From contig JAFMHN010000004.1 of assembly GCA_017854485.1 (NCBI GenBank), positions 1 through 64,000 of the forward strand: 64,000 bases of DNA, given 5' to 3'. Positions 54,018 to 62,261 of this stretch are shown in pieces. The translations under genes and the position numbers were made by a program. Within the stretch, counting starts at the first letter, position 1; every line of letters begins with the position of its first letter. The stretch comes from Aquiluna sp. Lineage in GTDB: Bacteria; Actinomycetota; Actinomycetes; Actinomycetales; Microbacteriaceae. The notes beneath the pieces were generated by a model, which was not told the origin of the DNA, made no database searches, and was given only the letters and a program-made list of their open reading frames with translations.

Positions 54018-54820
54018 TCATCTGAGAAATTCGGCCACACGAGTTGCTATTTCCAGTTCCTCATTGGTTGGAATTACCAGCACTTGAGACTTAGAGCTCG
54101 CCACCGAGCTCAGGCGCTGCTTGGAACCGAAGATCAACTTTCCAGAGATGGCGGTTTGAATTTCGCTGAGCCTTGGGGCAACTAGGAATTGGTCTTCCGG
54201 AACCACAAACACGGTGACTCGCTTCGTTGCCTTAGAAACCAATTGTCTGATGCGCTCCAGGTTCTCAGGCTCGGCCCTATTTACTACAACGCCTAGAACG
54301 GTTGCGTGATAATCGCCCACTTCGCGAGCTGCGACCTCCGCGATTTGGGCGATCTTCTTGGCCGGCCGCTCCTCTGCCTGTCCGAGGTGTTCATCGCTGC
54401 CATCGATCTGTCTGCCGTCGACAACCAAGAGCACCTGCGCTCCTAAGTTGGCTGCAACCTTGGCATTGAAGGACAGTTCGGCAGGGGCTGCGACATCGGT
54501 GTAGTCAGAGCCAAGTATCAAAACCGCATCGCCGTTGGCTGCCAGGTTTTGATATCTCTTGGAAATTGTCTCGAGACCCTTGTCTTGAGAGTCGTGAAGC
54601 TCCTGATAGCCAACACCGATCGCCGATTCGTAAGCCAATTTATTGGGCAGGTTTGCAAGTAAAAGTTCAAGCACTCGATCACGGGTTTCACGGATTGGCA
54701 CAACCGCTCGAAACACCCCAATTTTCTTGTGGCGCAGCTTGAGCGCCTCTAAAACCCAAGGGCCACAACAGACTTTGCAGTGTGTCCTTCGACTGACGCC
54801 ACATAAATACTTTGAGAAAT
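54018..54820 (-). pseudogene. pta: Decayed phosphate acetyltransferase gene (pta remnant)
   Basis: The ORF 54018-54716 reads as the middle of an actinobacterial Pta: FRAVVPIRETRDRVLELLLANL and LILGSDYTDVAAPAELSFNAKVAANLGAQVLLVV belong to the N-terminal P-loop-type domain; GKLIFGSKQRL is the start of the DRTGG domain. Upstream, in another frame, SQSIYVASVEGHTAKSVVALG is the missing N-terminus, P-loop included (now TAKS for TGKS). The two frames join at GGGTTTTAGAGG (54747-54760), where one missing T makes a -1 frameshift and an in-frame TAG. The expected start codon reads ATT. At the 3' end a short piece like the opening of the catalytic PTA_PTB domain (VLVIPTNEELEIATRVAEFLR) ends in a stop; the catalytic domain is gone. 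Three independent lesions argue against sequencing error. Confidence 0.85.
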
Positions 54821-54891
54821 ATCTATAGGTTAGTCGCGGCTTGATTAGTGCAAAGATGGAGGTAGTTCAAACTTTAGATTTGGGGTGCCGA

Positions 54892-55956
54892 TTGGCGATT
54901 CACGACAAAACCTGGCGCAGCTTCGCTAGCGATAATTACGCCGGGGTTCACCCGGAGGTGCTGGCTGCACTGCAGGATGCAAACGAAGGCCACCAAAGTG
55001 CCTACGGCTATGACCAGTACACAAAAGCGCTTCAAGACAAGATCAAGCAGGTGTTTGGTGAGCAGGCCGAAACCTTCGTGGTCTTCAACGGCACCGGCGC
55101 CAATGTGGTGGCGCTAACTGCCATGATGCCGCGCTGGGGTGCTGTGATTTGCTCGAACCTCGCTCATATCGAAACCGATGAGGGCGGTGCTCCGGAGCGC
55201 GTCAGCGGCCTCAAGCTGTTCAACGTGAAGCACCAAAGTGGCAAGCTCACCCCGGAGTCGATAGCAACTCAGGTTTATGACATTGGGTTTGAGCACCGAG
55301 CTCAGCCAATGGTGGTCTCGATCACTCAGAGCAGTGAGCTCGGCACCGTCTACACGCCATCAGAGGTCAAGGCAATTGCCGACTACTGCCACCAAAACAA
55401 CCTGCTGCTGCACATGGACGGGGCTCGGTTATGGAATGCAGCTGCGGCGCTTGGCTGTGACTTTGCCGATTTCACCACCAACGCAGGTGTTGATGTGCTC
55501 AGCCTCGGCGGAACCAAGAATGGCCTGATTGCCGCCGAGGCGGTTGTGGTTCTAAACCCCAAGGCAGTGGACGGACTTATTTATCTGCGCAAAATGTCGA
55601 TGCAGTTAATGTCGAAGATGCGCTTTGCTTCAGTTCAACTGCTAGCCCTGTTTGATGATGGGCTTGGAATCAGGTCGGCACAACACGCAAACAAGATGGC
55701 GCAGGAGCTTAGGAGCAAGCTGGAGGCCCGCATTGCAGCCGGAGAGATCCAGGGGCTTGAATTCACAAATCCAACTGATGCCAATGCGGTGTTTGCAACC
55801 TTGGACCCGAAAGCGATTGAAACTATCCGAAAACAGGTTCACTTTTACGACTGGAACCTAGAAATCCATGAGGTTCGGTGGATGTGTGCTTTTGACACCA
55901 CAACCGAAGATGTGGATCGCTTTGTCGACATCATCACTGAAGCGCTCAAGAGCTAA
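54892..55956 (+). CDS. Low-specificity L-threonine aldolase
   Basis: About 354 residues from TTG 54892 (MAIHDKTWRSFASDNYAG; GGGGTG upstream). The track's TTG at 54841 adds 17 unlikely residues. PLP enzyme cleaving L-threonine/allo-threonine to glycine and acetaldehyde. Family marks: SFASDNYAGVHPEVLAAL, GTGANVVALTAMM, ETDEGGAPE, HMDGARLWNAAAALG, and the PLP Lys in SLGGTKNG. The exact start is uncertain. Divergent from the decayed pta. Confidence 0.9.
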   Translation: MAIHDKTWRSFASDNYAGVHPEVLAALQDANEGHQSAYGYDQYTKALQDKIKQVFGEQAETFVVFNGTGANVVALTAMMPRWGAVICSNLAHIETDEGGAPERVSGLKLFNVKHQSGKLTPESIATQVYDIGFEHRAQPMVVSITQSSELGTVYTPSEVKAIADYCHQNNLLLHMDGARLWNAAAALGCDFADFTTNAGVDVLSLGGTKNGLIAAEAVVVLNPKAVDGLIYLRKMSMQLMSKMRFASVQLLALFDDGLGIRSAQHANKMAQELRSKLEARIAAGEIQGLEFTNPTDANAVFATLDPKAIETIRKQVHFYDWNLEIHEVRWMCAFDTTTEDVDRFVDIITEALKS

Positions 55957-56040
55957 GACCTTATTTGCGCTAACCTAAAGGAAATCTTCTGCCCGACGGT
56001 GTGCGACTAAATTTCAACAACAAAGAATCAGGAACCTAAC

Positions 56041-57474
56041 ATGTCAAAGGCAAACATTGGTGTCGTGGGTCTAGCCGTCATGGGCTCAAACCTTGCCAGA
56101 AACCTAGCTTCGCGAGCAGGCAACTCTGTTGCTATCTACAACCGCTCAGTCGACAAAACCGAAGCGCTTGTTGCGCAGCACCCAGAAGCTAACTTCATTG
56201 CGAGCGAAACCATTGATGAATTTGTGGCGTCGCTATCAACCCCTAGAACCGCAATCATCATGGTTCAGGCCGGTGCTGGAACCGACGCTGTGATCAGCGC
56301 ACTTGCGGAACGATTCGAAGAGGGCGACATCATTGTTGATGGCGGAAATGCCCTCTACACCGACACCATCAGGCGCGAGAAGGAGGTTTCCCAAAAGGGA
56401 ATCCACTTCGTTGGGGCCGGAATCTCCGGTGGTGAGGAGGGTGCCCTAAAGGGACCTTCGATCATGCCAGGTGGCACCAAGGAATCCTATGAAACCCTCG
56501 GACCGATCCTTGCTTCAATTGCAGCGGTTGCCGAAGGTGAACCGTGTGTGACTCACGTTGGCACCGACGGTGCTGGGCACTTTGTGAAAATGATTCACAA
56601 CGGAATCGAATATGCGGACATGCAGCTTATTGCTGAGGCCTATGACATTCTGCGACAGGCAGGCGGCCTGAGCCCCATGGAAGTTTCCGGGGTGCTGGAA
56701 AACTGGAACAAGGGTGAGCTCGAAAGCTACCTGATTGAGATCACAGCCGAGGTTCTTTCACAGGTTGACGCTAAGACCGGCAAGCCTTTGGTTGACGTGA
56801 TTCTGGATGCAGCCGGCTCCAAGGGAACCGGAGTCTGGACCGTGCAGAGCGCACTGGATCTTGGCACCCCGGTGTCTGGAATTGCAGAAGCCGTGTTCGC
56901 ACGCTCACTTTCTTCACAGTCAGCCCAGCGCAAAGCTGCCCCGACCTTTAGCGCCGGAACCACCAGCTGGGACATTGCCGACCAGGCTGCCTTCATTGAG
57001 AGCGTTCGCAAGGCGCTTTACGCCTCCAAAATCGTCGCTTATGCTCAGGGCTTCGATGCCATTCGAGCCGGAGCAGCGGAGAACAACTGGGAAATCAACC
57101 TGGGTGCCGTTGCCAAGATCTGGCGCGGTGGCTGCATCATCAGGGCTCAGTTCCTAAACCGCATCTCCGATGCATACGGCAAGAACGAGCAGCTGGTTTC
57201 ACTGCTGTTTGATGACTACTTCACCAAGGCAATTGAGGACGCGGCAGCCAGCTGGCGTGAGGTTGTTGCAAAAGCAAGCCTTGCCGGGATTCCAGTTCCA
57301 GCCTTTGCTTCGTCACTGAGTTACTTTGATGGCCTCAGGGCCACCAGGCTTCCTGCTGCACTGGTTCAAGGCCAGCGCGATTTCTTTGGCGCCCACACCT
57401 ATAAGCGAGTGGACATGCCAGGCACCTTCCACACCCTGTGGTCAGGCGATAAGTCTGAAATTCGGACTGACTAA
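56041..57474 (+). CDS. gnd: 6-phosphogluconate dehydrogenase (decarboxylating)
   Basis: 477 residues, the long dimeric form. Makes ribulose 5-phosphate, CO2 and NADPH in the pentose phosphate pathway. GLAVMGSNLARNLA (Rossmann), GISGGEEGALKGPSIMPGG (substrate loop), GAGHFVKMIHNGIEYADMQ with catalytic Lys, and the C-terminal all-helical domain with WRGGCIIRAQFL are all intact. ATG with AGGAACCTAAC upstream; the next gene follows after 11 bases. Confidence 0.97.
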   Translation: MSKANIGVVGLAVMGSNLARNLASRAGNSVAIYNRSVDKTEALVAQHPEANFIASETIDEFVASLSTPRTAIIMVQAGAGTDAVISALAERFEEGDIIVDGGNALYTDTIRREKEVSQKGIHFVGAGISGGEEGALKGPSIMPGGTKESYETLGPILASIAAVAEGEPCVTHVGTDGAGHFVKMIHNGIEYADMQLIAEAYDILRQAGGLSPMEVSGVLENWNKGELESYLIEITAEVLSQVDAKTGKPLVDVILDAAGSKGTGVWTVQSALDLGTPVSGIAEAVFARSLSSQSAQRKAAPTFSAGTTSWDIADQAAFIESVRKALYASKIVAYAQGFDAIRAGAAENNWEINLGAVAKIWRGGCIIRAQFLNRISDAYGKNEQLVSLLFDDYFTKAIEDAAASWREVVAKASLAGIPVPAFASSLSYFDGLRATRLPAALVQGQRDFFGAHTYKRVDMPGTFHTLWSGDKSEIRTD

Positions 57475-57485
57475 AGCGGCCCCTG

Positions 57486-58376
57486 GTGCTAGATAGCTGG
57501 GTAATTAGATTTATCCCAATGGCCCTGATTTGGGGCTCTAGTTTTCTGTTTATCGAGCTTTCACTAGAACTAACTACGGCTGTTGGTGTGGCGTTTTGGC
57601 GAGTGCTGCTTGGTGCCACAGCAATGATCATCATCACCTACAGCCTGGGACACAGGCTTCCAAGCAAAGCCAGTCAGTGGCTTCATCTAAGTGTTGCCGG
57701 CTTTTTCATGTCGGCTTTTCCGTTCACGATGTTTGCATTTGCCCAGCAATACACCACCAGCATCTTGGCCGCGATCTTGAATGCCACCACCCCGCTATTT
57801 ACTCTGCTAGCTACGACAACTCTGTTTCGCGCTCAGAAGCAAAGCGCGACTGCAGTTATAGGGCTGCTGATCGGTCTGGTTGGGGTTGGCATCACCCTTG
57901 GCATTTGGCAGGGGTTTGGCCAAAGTGAGCCAATTGCAATCATTGCCCTGTTGTTGGCCTCCCTATCCTACGGAATTGGCGGCCCGTACCTAAGGCGCTA
58001 CGTGACACCGATGGGGTTGCCTCCAACCGCCACGGCAAGCGTGCAGGTGCTAACGAGTGCAATCATTTTGCTTCCGGTTTATGTCCTAACCGGGCCACTG
58101 TTTATCGCCGCACCAACCATCCAGAGCGCTGGCGCGCTTTTCATGCTCGGTGTTTTTGGAAGTGGAATTGCCTATTGGCTATTCCATCAGGTTGTTGCCA
58201 AGGCTGGCAGTGCGGTTGCCGCTACAGTCACCTACACCAACCCGGTGATCGCAACCTTCTGGGGAGTGCTGCTGCTATCTGAGGAGCTGCACTGGTACGA
58301 GCCAGTCGGCGCGCTTTTTGTTTTGCTCGGTGCATATTTGTCGCAGGGCAGAAAAACCAAGCGCGCGGCAAGCTAA
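57486..58376 (+). CDS. EamA/DMT-superfamily transporter
   Basis: 296 residues, about ten membrane helices in two EamA repeats (MALIWGSSFLFIELSLELT at the N-terminus; a second repeat near residue 150 onward). Probable metabolite exporter; substrate unknown. It begins 11 bases after gnd at a TTG/GTG-rich region (start as in the track) and its stop overlaps the MFS gene stop by four bases. Confidence 0.85.
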   Translation: MLDSWVIRFIPMALIWGSSFLFIELSLELTTAVGVAFWRVLLGATAMIIITYSLGHRLPSKASQWLHLSVAGFFMSAFPFTMFAFAQQYTTSILAAILNATTPLFTLLATTTLFRAQKQSATAVIGLLIGLVGVGITLGIWQGFGQSEPIAIIALLLASLSYGIGGPYLRRYVTPMGLPPTATASVQVLTSAIILLPVYVLTGPLFIAAPTIQSAGALFMLGVFGSGIAYWLFHQVVAKAGSAVAATVTYTNPVIATFWGVLLLSEELHWYEPVGALFVLLGAYLSQGRKTKRAAS

Positions 58377-59629
58377 CTCGAAGTTCTCAAATCTGGAACT
58401 TTCCAGGGTCTAGTTATAAAGATCAGGCTTGCCAGAGAAACCGTGAACAGGGCTGCGATCAGGATGCCAATGTCGTGGCTGGTGTCGGTGTTTAGGTAGC
58501 CGTAGACAACTGAGACAACGCTGGTTGTTGAGAAGTTCACAACCCCCAGCAGTGATGCCGCTGTGCCGGCCTCAGACCCGTGGTTATAAAGCGCGATGGT
58601 TGGGATCGTGGTTATTCCAGCACCAAAGATAAACAGCTGCAGCATAAAGAAGGCTTCAGCCACCAGCAGCCCGGAGCCAGAGGTTGCAAATAGCCCCAGG
58701 CCAATCAGAATGCCAAGCGAAGAGTAGATTGCAAGAAGCCACTGCCCCTTAATCACCCTGGCGGCATAGGCGCCCACTTGAACGCCGATGTAGGAGGCGA
58801 AAGAGTTCGCTGCCACCCAGTAGCCGAAGTCTGAAGCCGAAAGGCCATAGCCATCCTGGAACAAAAACGGCACCGTGTTCAGGTATGCAAACAGGGCCGA
58901 GAGCTGGAAGGCTCCAAAGATCATCAGTCCGATATAGACGCGGTCCTTTAGTACCGCCTTGTAGCCCCTTGCCAAACCAAGCGGGGTACTGCTTCGCCGC
59001 TTGGCAACCGGAAGGGTTTCAATTAGCAACCGGTAGGCAAACAGCGCCAGCAGGATGCCGGTGAAGCCGAAAATCAGAAACACAGTTTGCCAGGGGGCAA
59101 CTTCTGTGACCTGGGACCCAACGATGGGTCCAATGATTGGCGAAAGCGACTGGATCAAAAACACCCTTGCCAGCATGGTCTGCATCGGCTGGCCCTTGAA
59201 CAGGTCACGAACGATAGCCCTGCTCACCACGTCGGTACCGGCTGCAAAGAAGCCCATTGCAAAGCGAAGGAACAGGAACACTTCAAAGTTCGGTGCAAAG
59301 AATGCCAGGGTTGCGCTCAGCCCAAAGCCGGCGGTGGCAGCCAGAATCAACGGCCTTCTACCAAATGCGTCCGACAGTGGCCCGATTACCAGCTGGCCAA
59401 GTGCAATACCAACGGTGACGCCAGTCAACGAGGCCTGAACCGTTCCATTGGGAACGCCAAAGAAGTCCGCCACCTCAGGGAATGCTGGAAGGTAGGGGTC
59501 AATTGAGTAGGGAATCAGGCTCATCGCCAGAGCCAAAATTACGATGTAGCTGAGCAATAGCTTCTTCGAAAGCTGCTCGCCAGAATCTATAACCCGGCCG
59601 CGAATTTTATGTGGTTTAGTCTCTGGCAC
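58373..59629 (-). CDS. Bcr/CflA-type MFS efflux transporter
   Basis: About 418 residues, twelve membrane helices. Bcr/CflA traits: SIDPYLPAFPEVADFFG in helix 1, GPLSDAFGRRPLILA (MFS motif A), SRAIVRDLFKG after helix 4, and PIIGPIVGSQV in helix 5. The track start at 59677 would lie 47 bases inside the DyP gene; I prefer the GTG at 59629, which follows the DyP stop directly. It may be translated by coupling. Substrate unknown; drug or sulfonamide/bicyclomycin efflux in characterised relatives. Confidence 0.88.
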   Translation of the reverse strand: MPETKPHKIRGRVIDSGEQLSKKLLLSYIVILALAMSLIPYSIDPYLPAFPEVADFFGVPNGTVQASLTGVTVGIALGQLVIGPLSDAFGRRPLILAATAGFGLSATLAFFAPNFEVFLFLRFAMGFFAAGTDVVSRAIVRDLFKGQPMQTMLARVFLIQSLSPIIGPIVGSQVTEVAPWQTVFLIFGFTGILLALFAYRLLIETLPVAKRRSSTPLGLARGYKAVLKDRVYIGLMIFGAFQLSALFAYLNTVPFLFQDGYGLSASDFGYWVAANSFASYIGVQVGAYAARVIKGQWLLAIYSSLGILIGLGLFATSGSGLLVAEAFFMLQLFIFGAGITTIPTIALYNHGSEAGTAASLLGVVNFSTTSVVSVVYGYLNTDTSHDIGILIAALFTVSLASLIFITRPWKVPDLRTSS

Positions 59630-59630
59630 C

Positions 59631-60827
59631 CTATGAGAATAGTGCTTCTGCGATAACTTCGCCTGACTCGACCCCACCTGCTACTGCGAACTCAGCCGAG
59701 CCTATCGGCACAGTCCAGCTATTTAGTAGGTCCAGCTCGTCTAGCCGCTTTTGAATCGGAATAAATTGCTCGTCCATATTCCTCTGATAGGCAGTCCAAA
59801 GCAGTCCAACATCCACGGATCCCGAGGAGGAGATCCCAGCGTCATAAGAAAATGGCCTGCGGAAAATTCGCTCGCCGTCTTTGGCCGGAGCCGCGCGTCT
59901 GATGTGAGCAAAGTCTGGAATTACAGTCAGGCCATTTGGGTGCCTAGCGGCTAGGTCTGGAGTGTCGCTTTCGTTATCGCCGGTCAACGGGGCGCCATTT
60001 GAGAGCTTGCGACCAATCACCTCTTCTTTGCTCGGGGTGCCAAGCTGATCCCAGGTGTCCAGCTGCATTGCAATTCTTCGGAAGGTAAGCAGCGTGCCGC
60101 CTTGGATCCAAGTAGGGCCCTCGTCAATCCAAACCACGCTGTCGAAGTCTTTTGTTCCAAACTTCGGGTTGGCAGTGCCGTCAACCTGCCCCATCAGGTT
60201 GCGGTGAGTTATCCCTGCTGGAACCATGCCTGGCGTGTGAGCAAATCCGGACTGAACATAGCGAACGCTCGCAAATGGCATGGAGTCTCGAACCAGGCCG
60301 CGGGTGCCGTGAGCAAGCACAATTGGATCATCCGCGGCAACGTGAATCAGCACATCGCCCCCGGAGAACTGCTCCTGAAGCTTGTCTACCTTGAACGCCG
60401 GAAGCTCATGAAAGCCCTCCGGCTGCATAGCCTGAAGCCCCAGCTTCGAAAATAGCGATGGTCCAAAGCCAACGTATGCAGAAAACCTGGCTGCTCCAAT
60501 TGCGAGCTCCGGGGCGGGATCAGCGAGGACTGGTTCGCCCCTGGTAAGGCGCTGAATGTCATCGGTTATCAGGCTCATAAAGCGCAGCATGGAAGCTTTG
60601 TTGGTCCCCGGCTTGATGTCCAGGGCAATGAAGTTAGTAACCGCCTGAAGGTCTGCTTCGATCCCCATCTGATGCTCGCCATGGAAGCTGAGCTCGCGTT
60701 TGGCAACAAAGGTTTCGAGATTCTGGCTGGCACTTGCATTGGTGGCGCCTGCGCCAGCTGCAACTCCCACCAGGCCAGATGCCGCGGCTGCGGCTCCGGT
60801 TCCCAGAAAACCTCTGCGTGTTACCAA
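59631..60827 (-). CDS. Tat-exported DyP-type haem peroxidase (EfeB-like)
   Basis: 398 residues. Twin-arginine signal TRRGFLGTGAAAAASG and a cleavage region near ANASA. DyP marks: GFGPSLF, the GxxDG motif in MGQVDGTANP, proximal His in the DFAHIRRAAP segment, and GGTLLTFRRIAM. EfeB-type enzymes oxidise dyes or help release haem iron; the EfeU/EfeO partners are absent here. TTG start directly after the stop of the PCu(A)C gene (TAGTTG), so translationally coupled to a copper chaperone lipoprotein. Confidence 0.92.
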   Translation of the reverse strand: MVTRRGFLGTGAAAAASGLVGVAAGAGATNASASQNLETFVAKRELSFHGEHQMGIEADLQAVTNFIALDIKPGTNKASMLRFMSLITDDIQRLTRGEPVLADPAPELAIGAARFSAYVGFGPSLFSKLGLQAMQPEGFHELPAFKVDKLQEQFSGGDVLIHVAADDPIVLAHGTRGLVRDSMPFASVRYVQSGFAHTPGMVPAGITHRNLMGQVDGTANPKFGTKDFDSVVWIDEGPTWIQGGTLLTFRRIAMQLDTWDQLGTPSKEEVIGRKLSNGAPLTGDNESDTPDLAARHPNGLTVIPDFAHIRRAAPAKDGERIFRRPFSYDAGISSSGSVDVGLLWTAYQRNMDEQFIPIQKRLDELDLLNSWTVPIGSAEFAVAGGVESGEVIAEALFS

Positions 60828-61310
60828 CTAGTTGTCCATATCCATTTCGGTCGAGTGGTACTCCTCGTCGCCACCCTCGGCCGGTTTGGCAACAATGCCG
60901 TCTACTAATAGGTCGGCTGCTCCAGTAAAACTAAAAGTGACTGAGATTTCATCCCCAGCCAGCAAGTCCGCAGTTAGCTGCATCAACATCAAGTGGTTTC
61001 CACCAGGCTCAAGCTCAATGCTTTGCCCGGCAGGAATCGTGAGTCCACCGTCTATTTCCTGCATCTTCATCTGACCATTAATCATTGCCATCTCGTGGAC
61101 TTCTGTCACACCGGCGGCATCTGTTTTGCCCCCGGTGAGCACGATGTCTGCGCTGGTGTTGTTAGTGAGCGTGCCATAGACGGCAGTCATACCGCCAGCC
61201 AGAGAGGACTCTGATGACTTGACCCAGAGGTCTGTTGCTGCCACTTCAGGTTCTGCTGAGCAGCCAGCCAGAACAAGAACTGCTGCAACCAATATCGAAA
61301 ACTTGCGCAT
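60828..61310 (-). CDS. PCu(A)C copper chaperone lipoprotein
   Basis: 160 residues. Lipoprotein signal ending in VLAGC. PCu(A)C copper-binding set: VHEMAMINGQMKMQE and, downstream, GGNHLMLMQL, giving the H-x-M and M...H-x-M ligands that bind Cu(I). Such proteins deliver copper to cytochrome oxidase. Here it heads an operon with a DyP peroxidase and an MFS protein. It ends in an acidic, Met/His-containing tail (EEYHSTEMDMDN). ATG about 43 bases downstream of a dyad that overlaps a -10. Confidence 0.92.
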   Translation of the reverse strand: MRKFSILVAAVLVLAGCSAEPEVAATDLWVKSSESSLAGGMTAVYGTLTNNTSADIVLTGGKTDAAGVTEVHEMAMINGQMKMQEIDGGLTIPAGQSIELEPGGNHLMLMQLTADLLAGDEISVTFSFTGAADLLVDGIVAKPAEGGDEEYHSTEMDMDN

Positions 61311-61365
61311 AATTTCCTAAATGTCGGAGTCCCACTTCATACTTTTCGGAGACGCTTCTAGCTCT

Positions 61366-61383
61366 ATTCTACACAACGTAGAA
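61366..61383 (-). promoter_or_regulatory. Promoter -10 (TAGAAT) overlapped by the dyad TTCTAC-N5-GTAGAA for the PCu(A)C operon
   Basis: Minus-strand TAGAAT (61366-61371) is a good -10; the palindrome TTCTAC-ACAAC-GTAGAA (61367-61383) covers it and would block the promoter if bound. The regulator is unknown; metal-responsive repressors are candidates by context. Confidence 0.5.
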
Positions 61384-61474
61384 CTAAAAAAGGGACAACT
61401 TTTTGAAACTTCCTGCGACACGCGGGCAAATCAAACGGCCTAAAGTTCAAGTTGTGGGTTAATGTTCAAGAAAT

Positions 61475-61519
61475 AACTAAATAAGTGAAGTTTTTTGTGT
61501 TTCAGCACTACATGTAGTG
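61475..61519. promoter_or_regulatory. NrdR-box pair upstream of nrdHIE
   Basis: Box 2 (61506-61519) is the perfect palindrome CACTACATGTAGTG, close to the NrdR consensus. Box 1 (61475-61487) reads AACTAAATAAGTG, a weaker copy. The ACTA half-sites are exactly 31 bases apart, three helical turns, as in known NrdR tandem boxes. A -10 TACTAT lies at 61529-61534, so bound NrdR would cover the -35 region. Confidence 0.8.
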
Positions 61520-61578
61520 GTTAAGTGCTACTATTGCAATTCTGAAATTCGTACGAAATTCACTCAAATTTTGACAAA

Positions 61579-61598
61579 AAAGGCCAAAGATGGCCTTT
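61579..61598 (+). promoter_or_regulatory. Hairpin in the nrdH leader (AAAGGCC-N6-GGCCTTT)
   Basis: Perfect 7-bp stem ending about ten bases before the AAGGAGG ribosome site of nrdH. It may affect message stability or translation. The rest of 61311-61474 shows only A/T-rich sequence and the PCu(A)C promoter. Confidence 0.4.
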
Positions 61599-61619
61599 GG
61601 GGACCCAAGGAGGCAACCG

Positions 61620-61844
61620 ATGGCGGTTACCGTTTACACACTTCCAGCCTGCGTGCAGTGCGATAGCACCAAGCGCATGCTTCAGCGCAACGAAATCGAA
61701 TACGCCGAAGTTGATATGAGCCAGGATCCAGTGGCTCTAGAGATGGTGAAGACCTTGGGTTACACCGCAGCACCGGTAGTTGTATCAGGCGAGGACCACT
61801 GGAGTGGTTTCCGCATGGATCGCATTCAGTCTCTAAGCGCCTAA
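61620..61844 (+). CDS. nrdH: Glutaredoxin-like NrdH
   Basis: 74 residues from the ATG at 61620 with AAGGAGG at 61608-61614 (the track adds ten residues). Electron donor to class Ib ribonucleotide reductase. CxxC active site CVQC after VYTLPA; SGFRMDRI near the C-terminus is the NrdH signature. First gene of nrdH-nrdI-nrdE. Confidence 0.96.
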   Translation: MAVTVYTLPACVQCDSTKRMLQRNEIEYAEVDMSQDPVALEMVKTLGYTAAPVVVSGEDHWSGFRMDRIQSLSA

Positions 61845-61856
61845 GTCAGGTGTGAA

Positions 61857-62261
61857 GTGTTCGACGTCGTTTACTTCTCCTCAGTTTCGGAGAACACAAA
61901 GCGATTTGTCGAGAAGCTCGGATACGAAAGCATCCGAATCCCCCTCAAATCCGATGAAGCAGCAAGCTTCATCCATGAGGGCGAAAGCGTTCTAGTTGTC
62001 CCAACCTATGGTTCCGGCGATGACAAGAGCACAGTTCCAAAACAGGTCATCAAGTTTTTGAATAATCCTGCAAATCGCAAACACGTGCGTGCCGTGATTG
62101 CAACTGGAAACACCAACTTCGGCTCTTCCTATGGGCTAGCCGGAGACCTGGTAGCCGCCAAGCTCGGAGTTCCGCTTCTTTATAAGGCAGAACTGCTGGG
62201 CACACCAGACGACATCGAGCAAGTGAGAGAAAGGCTGGAGCAGCTATGGCTAACCAGGTAG
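61857..62261 (+). CDS. nrdI: Flavodoxin-like NrdI
   Basis: 134 residues. Assists manganese cofactor assembly of Nrd[19 protein letters not shown] at the N-terminus is the FMN phosphate loop; [22 protein letters not shown] and [16 protein letters not shown] are typical NrdI segments. GTG start 12 bases after nrdH; its end overlaps nrdE by 16 bases. Confidence 0.95.
   Translation: MFDVVYFSSVSENTKRFVEKLGYESIRIPLKSDEAASFIHEGESVLVVPTYGSGDDKSTVPKQVIKFLNNPANRKHVRAVIATGNTNFGSSYGLAGDLVAAKLGVPLLYKAELLGTPDDIEQVRERLEQLWLTR

Noticed and set aside
54018-54716. Reading the 232-residue ORF as a normal AAA/DRTGG-type gene
   Set aside because: The P-loop lies upstream in another frame and the catalytic domain is missing, so it is reported as a pta pseudogene.
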